A stretch of 64,000 nt of DNA from Plazaster borealis (lineage: Eukaryota > Echinodermata > Asteroidea > Forcipulatida > Labidiasteridae). The stretch spans positions 7,829,501 to 7,893,500 of the forward strand of contig CM037473.1 in NCBI GenBank assembly GCA_021014325.1, given 5' to 3'. Of the stretch, positions 43,101-56,800 are shown one piece after another; within the stretch, counting starts at the first letter, position 1, and each line of letters begins with the position of its first letter. Position numbers and translations under genes: made by a program. A model generated the notes under the pieces. It made no database searches, was not told the origin of the DNA, and worked only from the letters and a program-made list of their open reading frames with translations.

Positions 43101-46100
43101 CTTGGGGTCTTTTTTTGTACCTAGCCATTGCGGCTTGTAATAATAATTATTTAGCCGCAGGTAGTCACTCATGTATAGCAATGTTATAAAAGGTGGGTGC
43201 TAACAATAACACACCTTGGACTTACAATCCACCTCGACCTTTTCCCACAGTATAAACCAGTGTGGGTTTTTCTTTTCTGATAGCGAATTTTTTTCCAAAC
43301 ATATATATATATAATGTTTTAATCCAACTTCAAAAGAGCGGATGATGTTTTGTGTTTGTTTTCCTTTCTGAAACGATTTTCTAAACACAACAATATAACA
43401 ATCGTAGAAAATAACATCGAAAGAACATTTTAATTTAACACAAATGTAAAACAAAACAAATACAATATGCACGTCATTAGATCTCACTTGAAGGTGAAAT
43501 TTCCGAGTATTTTCCGGGGTTCCCCCACCCTCTTTCCACAAAGCTTATGAAAACTCACCTACAATTTACAGAGTTTTTCTTCCTCTTTCGTAATCAGTCT
43601 CCCCTGTCCGCTGCTTCTCTCGACGGAGCAGATTGTTTCAGGCGGGTAATTGTTAATATTTAAGCACAAATGACTCAGACCCGCGTATAACTGTGGCGCA
43701 AACGTTTCACAGATGTTGAAATTCTTTCCAAGTTTACGTTGATTTTATTTAAAGGAGTTCTTTACACTAATAACACGCGTTAAAGGTATCGTACACGTTT
43801 GATAATGACTCAAAACAAATATTAGCATAAAAAACTGACTTGGTAACAAGCAACGGAGAGCTGTTGATAGTATAAAACATTGTAGGAAACGACTCCCTCA
43901 GTGAAGTAACGTAGTTTTTGAGAAAGAGGTAATTTCTCACTAAAATAATAAAAACTTCTTGCAAGAAGTTTGTGTTCCTATCTGAAAGCACACAAATTTG
44001 TACAACAAGGGTGTTTTTTCTTTCATAATTTTCTTGCAACTTCGATGACCAATTGAGCCCAAATTTTCACAGGCTTGTTATTTTATACATATGTTGGGAT
44101 ACACCAAATGAGAACACTGGTCTTTGATAATTTCCAAACGTGTTCAGTGCCTTTAACTCGTGGTAATGAACTCGAATTCTGTTTCGTAATTCAGCCGGCA
44201 TGCTGGAGCAGGGCTTTCTTATAATCCATACAATATTTTTGTCCTGCCATTCTGCAAATTTAAATTGAAGAGATTAAACTATACTATTTTCCCCATCTTT
44301 TTTCCCGAAGGAAAACAAATCCCCAAGATAGGATAGAGAAAACATCTTTTCGTCCATACCAAAAAAGGAAGAAGATTTTATGTATATATTGATTCAAGGG
44401 AGTGGTTTATCACCCCCCCCCCCAACACCACAACCAAAATTCATATACACTGTATAACTAAAATGTTCAGCATTGTGTTTGAGTGGTTGGGTGTGCCCGT
44501 TGTACCCACCCCTTAGTGAGTGGGTTGGTACAAGGTGATGCCACTTACCCACACAATCTCTTCATCATTGAAAAAGAGTCTTCGAAATTCTGATCATCGT
44601 GGGGAATAAAACTTACAACAAACAAACATACAAACAAACACCCCCAAAAAACAAACAAACTAGTACAGAAGTTACAGTTGTGATTTCAGTCCCTTGTTCA
44701 TTCTGCAAGTTTGGGCGCACGTACACAGCCGTATTTTGCAGCGTCAAAACTATACAGGCACCCATACCGCTCTGTACTAAGATTCACGTTTCATCTCGTT
44801 AAGGCAAAGGCGACTAAATGCATATGCAAATGTAATTGTAAAAAAACATAATATACAAAACAGCAGACTGTGGACTTTGGCATACTCATCTGTAAGTTTA
44901 ACTTCGTGGCTGTGCTTCACTTGACAAAGAATATCGCGTAAGTGTGGGATCTTATTTGCTGATTTCGGCCAATATTTGATGTGTGTAAATTCACAGCGGT
45001 TCGGTTGGTGTGTTGAAGAAGGTCATTTTGGGACAATCAGCTTTTATTCAGAATTCACTCCAGGTATTCCCAGGCTATGAGGGTCCCGTTTGTATAAAGA
45101 GAATTTCGTCCTTGGATAAGCTTTGTCCAGACCCATACTTTATTTTGTCTCCATTGACAGGGTTTATGTAGTTCTAACATTTTTGTTGTATACACACCCT
45201 TTGTTGTAAAGTACTTAGTTTGGGGTTCTTTATGAGGATTACATTCGGAATTGGATGGTAATTGGATTTGTGTGATTGTCACTCCCTACATTATTACTGG
45301 CAAACATTTCTCCAGCCTGAGGAGAAATTGGAAATGGAAATTTCATGGAAAAGAAAACTCAACATAAAGGACCTTTTTTAGGCTTAAAAACTGCATTTAA
45401 AATGAAAAAACGTGAGGTTTTCAAAGAAATTAGCTGAAATTTGAATGGCGGGAAAAATGAAGGAAAAAAAGTGGAAAAAACGGAAAGAAGAAGAAAAAAA
45501 ATTCCACCTCTGATAAATACAGCAAATAACTCCTCACTTCTGATCATGGTGAATTAAAACTTTCACTTGACGTTGAGTCTTGAAGGCTTTCCACAAAATC
45601 AATGTTTGTTATAAACAATTTTTATACCCATTCAGATTTCATTCAGCAATGTTTAATACGCATTCGTCACAAGCGTGCCACGCCCATTTCTAAATTTCTC
45701 TTATACACTAAACATTTTGTTGTTTTTTGTTTATCACCGACAGTCAAACGAATAAATTTTCATCCACCTTTAAAGACTTAATACCGTGTTGGCGTTATAT
45801 TCAAGCCAAATACCACAAAATAATGATTCCTGCGTAAAGCTTTTCAACAACTTACCCCAAGTGCCATCAACTCAGGCCGGTTGATGTCCTTTACCGTCGC
45901 CAGCGTACCTGTCCGACTGCCGTCACTGCAAACTCTGGGCTGCGCACAGCGATGACGTGGCTACAAAACTTGATATGAAAAAATATATCACGAAAAAGAA
46001 GAAGAAAGAGAAAAACAACATCCAATAGAGAGTGATCAAAAGAATTTTTTTCTTTGACCTGATTGCAGCATGCACTAACTTCACTTTCTATAAAGATATG

Positions 46101-49100
46101 CAAGTCATGGACGTCGAACCACTTGATTGGTCGATGATGAAAGTTGAATTTGAATAATGATGGTGGTGAAGTTTACCTGTGTGTTTAATATTGCCGATCT
46201 TGCTGTGTAGAAATACCTGCTGTAACTATGAGCACAGTTCACTCAGGTACAACAATAGCATCATTCAACCGTTCAGCCTCGACCCGACCAAATATCACCA
46301 GACATCTTTTGTTAGTGATTTTTTTTTATCCCCTTGATTATTTATGCGTCTGAAAAAAATCAAGTTTTGAGAGATAGATGACTTTCATTGAGAAAATTGT
46401 ATTGGGTGAATTTCGAGGATGTTCTTCAAGTTTAAAGAATTGTGTAGAGCAGAACACACTGTCGAAACGTATACGTGGTTACATAAGCTGTGCGAGCAAT
46501 CGTAACTTCTTGATTGTAAACATGTTTACGTTAATAATTTGAATCAAAATAATGTATATATATGGGGGTTTTTGCGGTAACACCATGTGTATATCTGCTT
46601 GCTAAGTAGATTTTGTTCTTTGAGAACTTGTCTTGCTTATTATTCTACTGCCGCAGAGTAGAATATTCGGAATTCGGGGGACTTCTCAGTTCTTAAATCT
46701 ACTTGCTAGGTAACTTTTTGTTCTATGAGAACTTGTCTTGCTTGCTTACACCTTGTCAGATGTAATAGTTTTTAGCTGACAGACAACTGCACGTTTCGAT
46801 CAGTGCTCTGAACAGCTCCATTTTTAATATTTTGTGTGTGTGTGTGACGTGAACAATTCTTTCGTTTCTCCACAAATTTATACAATTAAAAGTATCGTAC
46901 ACGTTTGGTAATGACTGAAAACAAATATTAGCTTAAAAACTTACTTGGTAACAAGCAACGGAGAGCTGTTGATAGTATAAAACATTGTAGGAAACGACTC
47001 CCTCTGAAGTAACGTAGCTTTTGAGAAAGTGGTAATTTCTCACTAAAATAATAAAAACTTCTTGCAAGAAGTTTTTATTCCTATCTGAAAGCAGACAAAT
47101 TTGTACAACAAGGGTGTTTTTTCTTTCAACATTTTCTTGCAACTTCGATGACCAATTGAGCCAAAATTTTCACAGGCTTGTTATTTTATGCATATGTTTG
47201 GATACACCAAGTGAGAACACTGGTCTTTTACAATTTCCAAACGTGTTCAGTGCCTTTAAAGGGCATTGCGTTATTACGTAGAGTTCAAACATGAGGTCTG
47301 TGCTGGTTTATGCTTTGGATTCACAGAGGCCCTTTCAAAACAACGGTGTGGGCCTGGACTCCTGCTTGTTCACGATCAGATAAGACATACACTTTCGGTA
47401 CGGGATTTCAAACAGGTGGACGGTGCTTATAAAGGCACAACCTAAAGTCTCAGCCATGGTTTCGAAAATGGCCTACGCAGTCATGCTGTAGGAGGAAATG
47501 ATGCCCCAAATAACAAACATGCGTGTGTTTTTAACGAGAATTGCTTGTGTATATACGAATAATGATTCGAAAAGTGTAAATAGCTTGATGTGCCCCATTG
47601 ATCAGTACCAACATACAGTGTCTAGATACTACAGTCAGCCTGGCAAGGTCACATCGCAGGTCACTCATTTGCGTAACAAAGAAAACTTAATGCGGGTGTG
47701 GAAATAAATAAAAAAGGAGTGTATTTCAGTGTGCACAAGGAAAATGGCTCCGTACAGGTAAAACTGAAATTAAGGGGGAAATTCACGAGGTGAAAAGCCC
47801 ATTGTGGTGAATCCGTGTGAACCGGTCCAGTGAATGCCAAGCAGTACAATACATTCCTGCGCCCCAGACGGTCGCATTGCCTGCAATGAATTATTGCTGT
47901 CAATGAAGTTTGTCAAGCTTTCATTTTTATGGATTTTCTTTTCAAAGCTCCATTGAACCTACGCTGAGGAATTTGCCCTACCTCCTGGATTGGTTTCACA
48001 CAAAAAGTTCAAATCCCTGGTTTCTGGTAGTCTGGGAAAAACGGTGATTTTATTTTCAAAGATTTTGCTTACAAACCCCTTTAAAGGCATCGTACACGTT
48101 TGGTAATTACTCAAAATATATATTAGCATAAAAACTGACTTGGTAACGAGCAACAAAGAGCTGTTGATAGTATAAAACATTGTGAGAAACGACTCCCTCT
48201 GAAGTAACGTAGTTTTTGAGAAATAGTTAATTTCTCACTAAAATAAGAAAAACTTCTTGCAAGAAGTTTTTATTCCTGTATCTGAAAGCACACAAATTTG
48301 TACAACAAGGGTGTTTTTTCTTTCATCATTTTCTTGCAACTTCGATGACCAATTGAGCCCAAATTTTCACAGGCTTGTTATTTTATGCATATGTTGGGAT
48401 ACACCAAGTGAGAACACTGGTCTTTGACAATTACCAAACGTGTACGATGCCTTTATAATGAGTAGGGTAGATGGCCTTAGCTTTCGATCCAGACCGGACC
48501 TTCTTCAGAGGCATAAAACAAGTACAAACAAATACATATCCATTTATAGAAAAAGAGAGGGGAAAGGGATTAAGGGAAGGATCCAGAAAGAAGCGGGAAA
48601 ATTATAGCCAATCAAAGTTTCTATTTCAGAAACAATTGGTGGCTATGAACCAATAGGAGTAAAGTGGTGAGGATATATATATATATATATATATTTATTT
48701 TGGGGGGGCATAATATTTATCGAACGTACATAGGGTTTACAAAAGATGTTTAAAGATTTATGCTTTTCAAAACAAATTTAATGGTTTCTCATTTCTTTAT
48801 TCTGGTGCCCCAGCCTTGAAAAAAACCTTAGACCCAACTAAAGAATCAACTATGGTTGACTCGATGCAAGCTTACAGAAACATGAGCTTAACATTATCGT
48901 ATTGTACATTATTCATACACACAATATAGAGTTCAAATTTCCTTTGGCAGAATTTCGTGGGCAATTCTAGACGACGGAAAGGGACGATACTGTATATCCC
49001 TTTTTTCTACTAACGTGTGGCGTGTCTTGGCCGAGTGGTCTAGTTCACCGGACCCAAGCCTTGGTGTTTTCAGCGGCAGAGTGTGGGTCGAATCTCGGTC

Positions 49101-52100
49101 ATGACATAATGTGCCCTTGAGCAAGGCATTTAACCATAATTGCTTCGTAACAAGTTGGGAAGGTAGTGCATTCTGCGCTACCAGCTAGGCTCCTAGTGGA
49201 TGATACCCATGCCTACATCCTTACGGATCGTGAATGGGGTAATCCTCTTTCAGCCCTAGGAGTAGGTGGCAACGTGCCCCTGGTCGACAGAATTGATTTG
49301 GTGGACAGCCCAAATCTTATTCTTATGTTTTATTTGGCCATTAACACACAAACAACTAGTAAGTAACAAAATAAATAAATAAGTATTTAAGTAAATAATA
49401 GCAAAATAAACAAAAAAGCACATGAAATTTACAAAACAACCATAATGTGATGGCCAGGATCAACAAAAGTATACTTAAACACTGTAGCTCGAAAGCCGGT
49501 TGACCCAGTCAGATAAGGAGACATAAAACACTTATAAAAAATATCTTTATGATAAAATATATTATATAATTATATAATATTGAAATACACAACACACAAA
49601 CTGATTAAAGAAAATAAATTAACTTTAAATAAAAGTAAGAGGGGAAGCTATAACGACAAGAATAACATGGTTAAAAATAAATAGAAAATAGACAATCAAA
49701 AAAACATATATAAATTATAAGCAAGACACTTGACCTAACAAATTGCATTAAATAGTGAAATGACGCCCAGAAAAAAGCAAATTCAAAAACCACCTTTAAC
49801 TAATTGCATTTTGATTATGACCCTCATTTTTGAATTTTACACTTTCAATAATAGCTTTTACTTTATGCATGGCAACAGCCACAACTGTTAAAAACAAGTT
49901 ATAAATTTATCATCTTTGTGAATTTCTTTAACAAACTAGGAATTTGTTCCTGTGAATTGAGAAAGAATATTAGGTTAAACACAGAGTGGCAGGTTTATAG
50001 CTAGTCAAAGTTGACACCTACCCATTGGTCTGTTTACCATAGAAGCACATGAGATGGCGACCAGGTGCTCAGCTCCCTGTACAAAGGTTACAGTTATGGA
50101 AGACTCTCTGGCATTTACTGGTTCCAATGCTGTCTTTAACGTGTTGAGTGGAGATAGCGTCACAATGTCAGTAATGCTGTATCAATAGACAAGTTATTTA
50201 CATCATTTGATTGTAAAAATATGGGTCCCAGATCATCAATAGAGACCTCTTTTTTAAAGAATCTTTCTTTTTTGGACACAAACCTCACTTGCTCAACTTC
50301 TGCTTACACTTTCACAACAATGCACACACCATAACTTAAAGAATGCAACATATTTCTCTGTTATCATGGGAAATTCCTGATATATCAACTTACGATTGGT
50401 CATTAGCAGAACTTCGTACAACGATATTTATACTTCCAGACGCACCAGCTGCTGTTGGTTGGGCAATTACAAGGGTACCATATTCCGGGGTGTCAGGTAC
50501 AAAGGTTGGTGCAAGCTGACATTGTTGATTATCTGCTCCATAGTACTCCAGCACAAACTGGAGGTTAACACTGCTCATGGGGACACTAGTAGGCAAAAGT
50601 CTGTCCTCTACAACCAATGCAACAGTATAGCGGGATCTGGAACCAGAAGCAGGCACACGCAGAATGCAATCCTATACTCAAGAGTAAATGTGTGTCCATA
50701 CTGTTTGTAACCTTGCGCCAAAAAAAAGAGTATAGAAATAAAACATCTTGTCAGTTATCTGAAAAATGAAACTATTGACCCCTTGCACGATGCAGAATGC
50801 ACCTCCGCCCAATTTGTGTCTACAATTTCTGCCACTTTGGGAGTCAATTCCTTTGCGTATATTTCGACTCCCAAAATGGAGGGCAGGATAAGGGAGTGTA
50901 AGTGTGCTGCGCTTCGTGAAATGGGTCAATTGAGTCTAAACTCAATTTTAAATAAGACACATTTAAGTAATCTGAACAAGTTTATAATGGTGACTGCATC
51001 CAAAAAAATCAAAATCAAAGCTCACATCATTAATTTTTAGAATATGTCTATGATTCAACTGACTCTTTCTAATTAAAGATATACTAAAAAAAAATTGCAA
51101 AGAAATTAATTTATCTCTTATTTCATTGTTAAGGACCTACTAAGTTTATAGGGGTTTTGTCCAGCTTCTGTGAGGCCGATTTTATAAAAGTCTCCCCAAA
51201 ATGAGGAACAAAACAACAACAAAACTATAAATAAATGAATGCCAAATTGACTCATGCAACCCAAAAAAGGTTTATCCTTAATGACATGAAAAAGTAGTGT
51301 GGCTGATTTAAGATTGGTAAACTGGAGAATGTGATTTACCATTGTATTTTCTGGATTCAGCTCAACATTTGGCACAGGATTATTACACAGTGAATGACAT
51401 GGGTTATATATATCAACTAGCGATTCATCTGGCTCTGTTGCGAAGTGACATGACACAAAATCTCCATCAGCATCTAACACTGTCAAAGAAATAAGATGTA
51501 AAATTGGTTATAGAGTGTCAGTGACAATTTCTTTGTCAGCCTTCACTGCAACATTTGCAACCATTCAGTACACCAACAGGTTCATTATGTTGCTTTAGAA
51601 CCCTTTTTATGGGCTATATTTTATAGATCTGCAGATACTTTCCAGTACTAATATCTTAGTATTAGTAAGTAATATTAAAAGGTTGAATATCTTAATCTTG
51701 TAGTTACTTGGGATTCTGATGTTTTCTGTACATCCACGCTGTACTCGGACAACTGGGAACATTGTGGTTTTGGGTGAGGAGTTCAACCTTCCACTGTTGT
51801 CCAGCCGTGGAGAAAGATTGATGACAGTAGTTAGGCCATAGTTTCCTCCTGTTATATTAGTTCCCCAACAGCATCCCGAATACCTGCCAAATGTTGAAAT
51901 AGGAAACAGCATTTAACAAACATATTACAGACTGTATCAGAATTGATGTGTGGAATACGACAAGTTTGAAAATTTATCCCTAAAAAACTCATGCCAAAAT
52001 GTGCAAGAAGTACCATTATTATGCAATTGCCTTGAATCTGCAAAAGGTCGGTTATAACAACATTCCCATACACACAACACTGAATCACCTGTGAATGTCG

Positions 52101-53771
52101 TATTTACCAGTGGACAATCAAGATTCTCCCTATTAGAAAATTATGAAAATGAAGCTTTGCTTAAGGCCAAGGTTCGGAGGTAATTCTGAAGCTTGCGTAA
52201 GGCAAACTACAGAATAAGGATTTAACATACTATTTTGTTTTAAGCACCTCAACATTTCACATCATCAATTCATGACACCTCCAGGATTGCGGGCTTTGGA
52301 ATCAACTTTGTCTTGACTGCAAAGAACGAAGTCAACTGTGTCTTGCCATGACACTCGGTGAGAGATTACTACCTGCAATGAGAAAGGGCATTAATCAGTT
52401 ATAATCAGGCATGATATTTGGTCCTTGGAAAAAAGTACACAAACTTTATCAAGTACAAGGGCTAACCTACATGCATGGTGTAGGCATTATAGACTTATCA
52501 GGCTGTTCAATCACAATTTTTCTGATTTTTCCAAGGGCAAAAAATCTGTAACTCGGTGACGCTCATGACACTCCATGCATTATTATCCCTGATCACTGGG
52601 CAATTTATTTCATCCCTTAAACTACTTGCTTCTAGAAACTATAAGGCTCCCCCGTGAGCCTTACATAGGGGGTCTAATATTTTGGCCCTCCTTAACGCTA
52701 TACGTTTTTGAAATCATCGTTGATAGGTGAAAGTTTTACGATCGTTCGCCATCAATAACTGAAGTTTCCTTTGTACTCTCCACCAAAAACTTTCCCCACA
52801 CACTTAATATACATTCATAATGCTTGTATGGCCTTTTTTTAAAGTTACATTCAAAAATGTCTTCAAAAAAGGCAATTTTCTACTCGGTACTCGCGGTTGT
52901 TTTGCTCTTCATCGCGGCACTCACGCGGCATTCACGCATTGCGCAAAAATTGAGACTGCGCGGTGTGCGCAGAGCCTAAAGACAGCGCAGTGTGCGCCAG
53001 GCAGAAGGCAGTGGTGTCCTTTTCCGTCCTTGCGGATAAAGAATTTGCGGCTACAGCTGTGCTGCGGGTGTTGCTAGGGATGACGCAGCGATCCAGCCGT
53101 AGCCGTAGCTAGCTGTAGCCGCCAATTCGGTTGACTTGTGGACAAGTCGTTTAATGTTTGTCGCGATGATATAGCGTTCCGACTACTGTTCTCTCTACTA
53201 CCATGGAGGAAGCTCGCGGGTCCTTCCTCCATGCTCGATGCTACTACTGTCTCATTAATGAGACCGTACCGCGGGGGCCAGCAGTCTCGCGAGAACATCG
53301 CCCGTCTCGCGAGAATCACGGAGAGAGTCGGAACCACAGAAATATTATTAGGTATATTTATGTCTGTGGTCACAGACATGTCTGTGGTCGGAACGCTATC
53401 ATCGCGACAAACATTTAACGACTTGTCCACAAGTCTACCAATTTGGTCACGGCATATTATTGTATGACCGGTTGGTTGGTGGCTGCTTGTGTATAGACGA
53501 TCGAGCCATAGGCGATCGAGGTCCATTAACGTCGTCTAGCCACCAACCAAGGTCATTACCACCCAGTGAAGACCCAGGGTAATCACACTGCTGTTATTAC
53601 AATTAATAAAACAACAAAACAAACAAAAACAAACAATAAACACAACAACAACAGGCTTTCGAGCTACAGTGTTTAAGTATACTTTTGTTGATCATGGCCA
53701 TCACAATCATTATGGTTGTTTTGTAAATTTCATGTGCTTTTTGGTTTATTTTGCTTTATTTACTTAAATAT

Positions 53772-53810
<39 letters not shown>

Positions 53811-56800
53811 TTCATTTTGTTACTTAATAATTGTTTGTATGTATTTAATGGCCAAATAAATAATAAGAACAACGGTAAAAATTATCACAACCTATGGTTT
53901 TTGTTTCGACGGTATTTTTAGAATATTGTTCTAGTCCCAGGGATGTAAATTTTACGCATAGCATCCACCATGCTAATTAAGCTTCTTCTTCCGAGGTTTT
54001 TATTAATGACTAATTATTTGAGGTACTCTCTGCGGTCTTAGTACCATCAAAATATCTAACGCAAAAGTAAAGAAATTATTTTATTTCAAATAATTTTATG
54101 GAAATATTTATTTGAAAAACCCACTTGGAATTCAATGCCTTTGAAGGCAACCATCCCAGGCATTCATTGTAATGTCAGGCTTACAATAGGACGTTATGAA
54201 TAGAATTCAGTACGGGTCGCTGAATCGGGGCCGGGCGGATTGGGCTAACACACACCCTCTAAATAATAGCTTGTTTTTCTTGACAACAACACCCTCTTCT
54301 ATTCTCTAACTAAAAAGTGTATAAACTCGTGAAAGTGCAGTTTTAGTTATTTAATGCTTTTAAAAATGTGACCAATAACTTTTATGGAGATTAGATTATA
54401 CACAATTAATGGAAAAAAATGGGCGGGTGTTGGTGGTACAACTTTACTTGAAACCTGTGACATTACATCGTGGTTGTTATGAGACCTTCATAAGTACCGC
54501 TTGCATAGTCGGAAATAATGTTTTAAATCTATATTAAATCGCGATTCGGTCAATTGCGTCTATGTTTATTCAACAATGCTTCCTTTCGATACACAGAGAC
54601 GTAAAGTTGTATGGATTTTAGAACCCGTTGACCTTTTACGTTGGTGTTTGATATTTAATTGAAATGAAGCCGGAAATTGTATAGCAGATTTACATGTACA
54701 GTACATGTACATGTACCTATAGGTACGGTAGGCGAGTGCAAACAGAGGTATGAAGCAGGCCTGGAACTTGTATTTGAGAGGGCAAGGCCACTTTCATTTT
54801 GCAAAAGGCACTTCCACTAGAAAGTCAATGGGAAACTTTCGAGGAGGAGGCACCAAGGCCTAGACCAGGGCAACGATGGCCATGGCCTCCGTGTAATTCC
54901 AGGGCCCAATTTCATAGAACTGCTTTTAAGCAGAAAACATTGCTTAACAATTGTCTGCTAAGCAGAAATGAGCAGGATACCAGTCACAAATGTTGTGCTT
55001 AGCTATTTTTGTGCTTAGGCAGCTCTATGAAATTGGGTCCAGGCCTGATGAAGTAAAAGCAATGTTGTACTTAATTTTGATGATGTATACGCAATGTTAA
55101 AATTAATTTCCATGGGGGATAAAGAAAATTATTTGTGTCACTTTACCCATACACTCTAAAAATTCCCGGTTCAGAATGGTTCATTTCTGGGTTAGAATAA
55201 CCCGGATTCTGGGTGTCAACATTTCTGGGTAACGACACAGCAATGAGTCAAACCTACGTAGACTTAAATCCGAGCTCAAATCCCATTTTTTAACAGTTTT
55301 CGGATCAGCCTGACCCAAAAAGGGGTCAGGTCTCCTGCGACACGAAATCCGGGTCAATTCTGACCGGGAGTTTGTAAAGTGCACACTGACCGATGTGTAT
55401 TGTACTCCGAGTCCTGTGGGGAAAAAATATGCCTGGAGTGTGCATTTTTCTTTTACAGGACTCGGGAAAGTACTGTTTAAAGACAGTGTACACTATTGGT
55501 AATTGTCAAAGACCAGTCTTCTCACTTGGTGTATCTCAACATATGCATAATTTAACAAACCTGTGAAAATTTGAGCTCGATCGGTCGTCGGAGTTGCAAG
55601 ATAACTAGGAAAGAAAAAACACCCTTGTCACACGAAGTTGTGTGCTTTCAGATGCTTGATTTCGAGACCTCAAGTTCTAAACTTAAGGTCTCGAAATCAA
55701 ATTCGTGGAAAATTACTTCTTTCTCGAAAACTACTCCACTTCAGAGGGAGCCGTTTCTCACAATGTTTTATACTACCAACCTCTCCCCATTACTTGATAC
55801 CAAGTAAGGTTTTGTGCTAATAATTATTTTGAGTAATTACCAATAGTGTCCACTGCCTTTAAACAGTGATTCGTGCACATTGTGTATGTATTTAGCTTTT
55901 TGTATTTTAAGAGCTTTTTGTACTTTGTTCTGCACCATTTCCATCCTCCTGAAACTTCAATCTCAGGGAGAACATTATTATGTATAACAGAATAGCTTTC
56001 CAGAGAGGAGACGAAACATTGACTGATCGGCACCATAATATCCATTTTCGTTATCAATGTCTGAAACAACCAGTTAGGGGTGTCGCTTGGTCATAATCGG
56101 CATAACCAACATGCAGAGAGGCCTGATTTGGGCTGCCTAGTTTTGTGCATAACCTGTAAAAAATATAATTGTATTTTATAAACTACGCCTCTTGTTCATG
56201 TTTGAAGGTTATCCTACAGTAGATTGCTTAGTCGAATGTTTTATGTAAACTACGCCAGATTCGAGAGAAAGAATGATATACTAGACTTTAAGTGTTTGTG
56301 AACAAACACAAAGCTGTTCCGTGTTTTTTTTTACATGCTCAACAGGTTTAAAACTGAAAATAATTTGAAAATTGGCTGTGTAGTTCTTGAGATATGGTCT
56401 AACTTCTAGTTGACCCGGAAGTAAAGGTCAACATTGGGTCACGGTAACCCAAGTTAAATCTTCAATGCTCGAAGGGTCTATAACTGAAAAGAAAATTGAA
56501 AATTGGGTGTGCACTTCTTGAGATATGGTCCCACTTCCGGTTGACTCAGAAGTAAAGGTCAACATGGGGTCATGGTAACCGAAGTTTAATCTTTAATGCT
56601 CAACGGATCTATAACTGAAAAGAAATTGAACATCGGTTGTGTAGTTCTTGAGATATGGTCCCACTTCCGGTTGACCCGGAAGTTAAGGTCAATATGAAGT
56701 CACTGTAACCCAAGTTCAATCTTCAATGCTCTAAGGGTCTATAACTGAAAATAAACTGAAAATCGGGTGTGTACTTCTTGAGATATGGGTCCACTTCCGG

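Noticed and set aside
53074..53526. Long minus-strand reading frame across the family 4 element
   Set aside because: It spans both inverted arms, so the two halves are mirror products of the element; no domain is recognisable.
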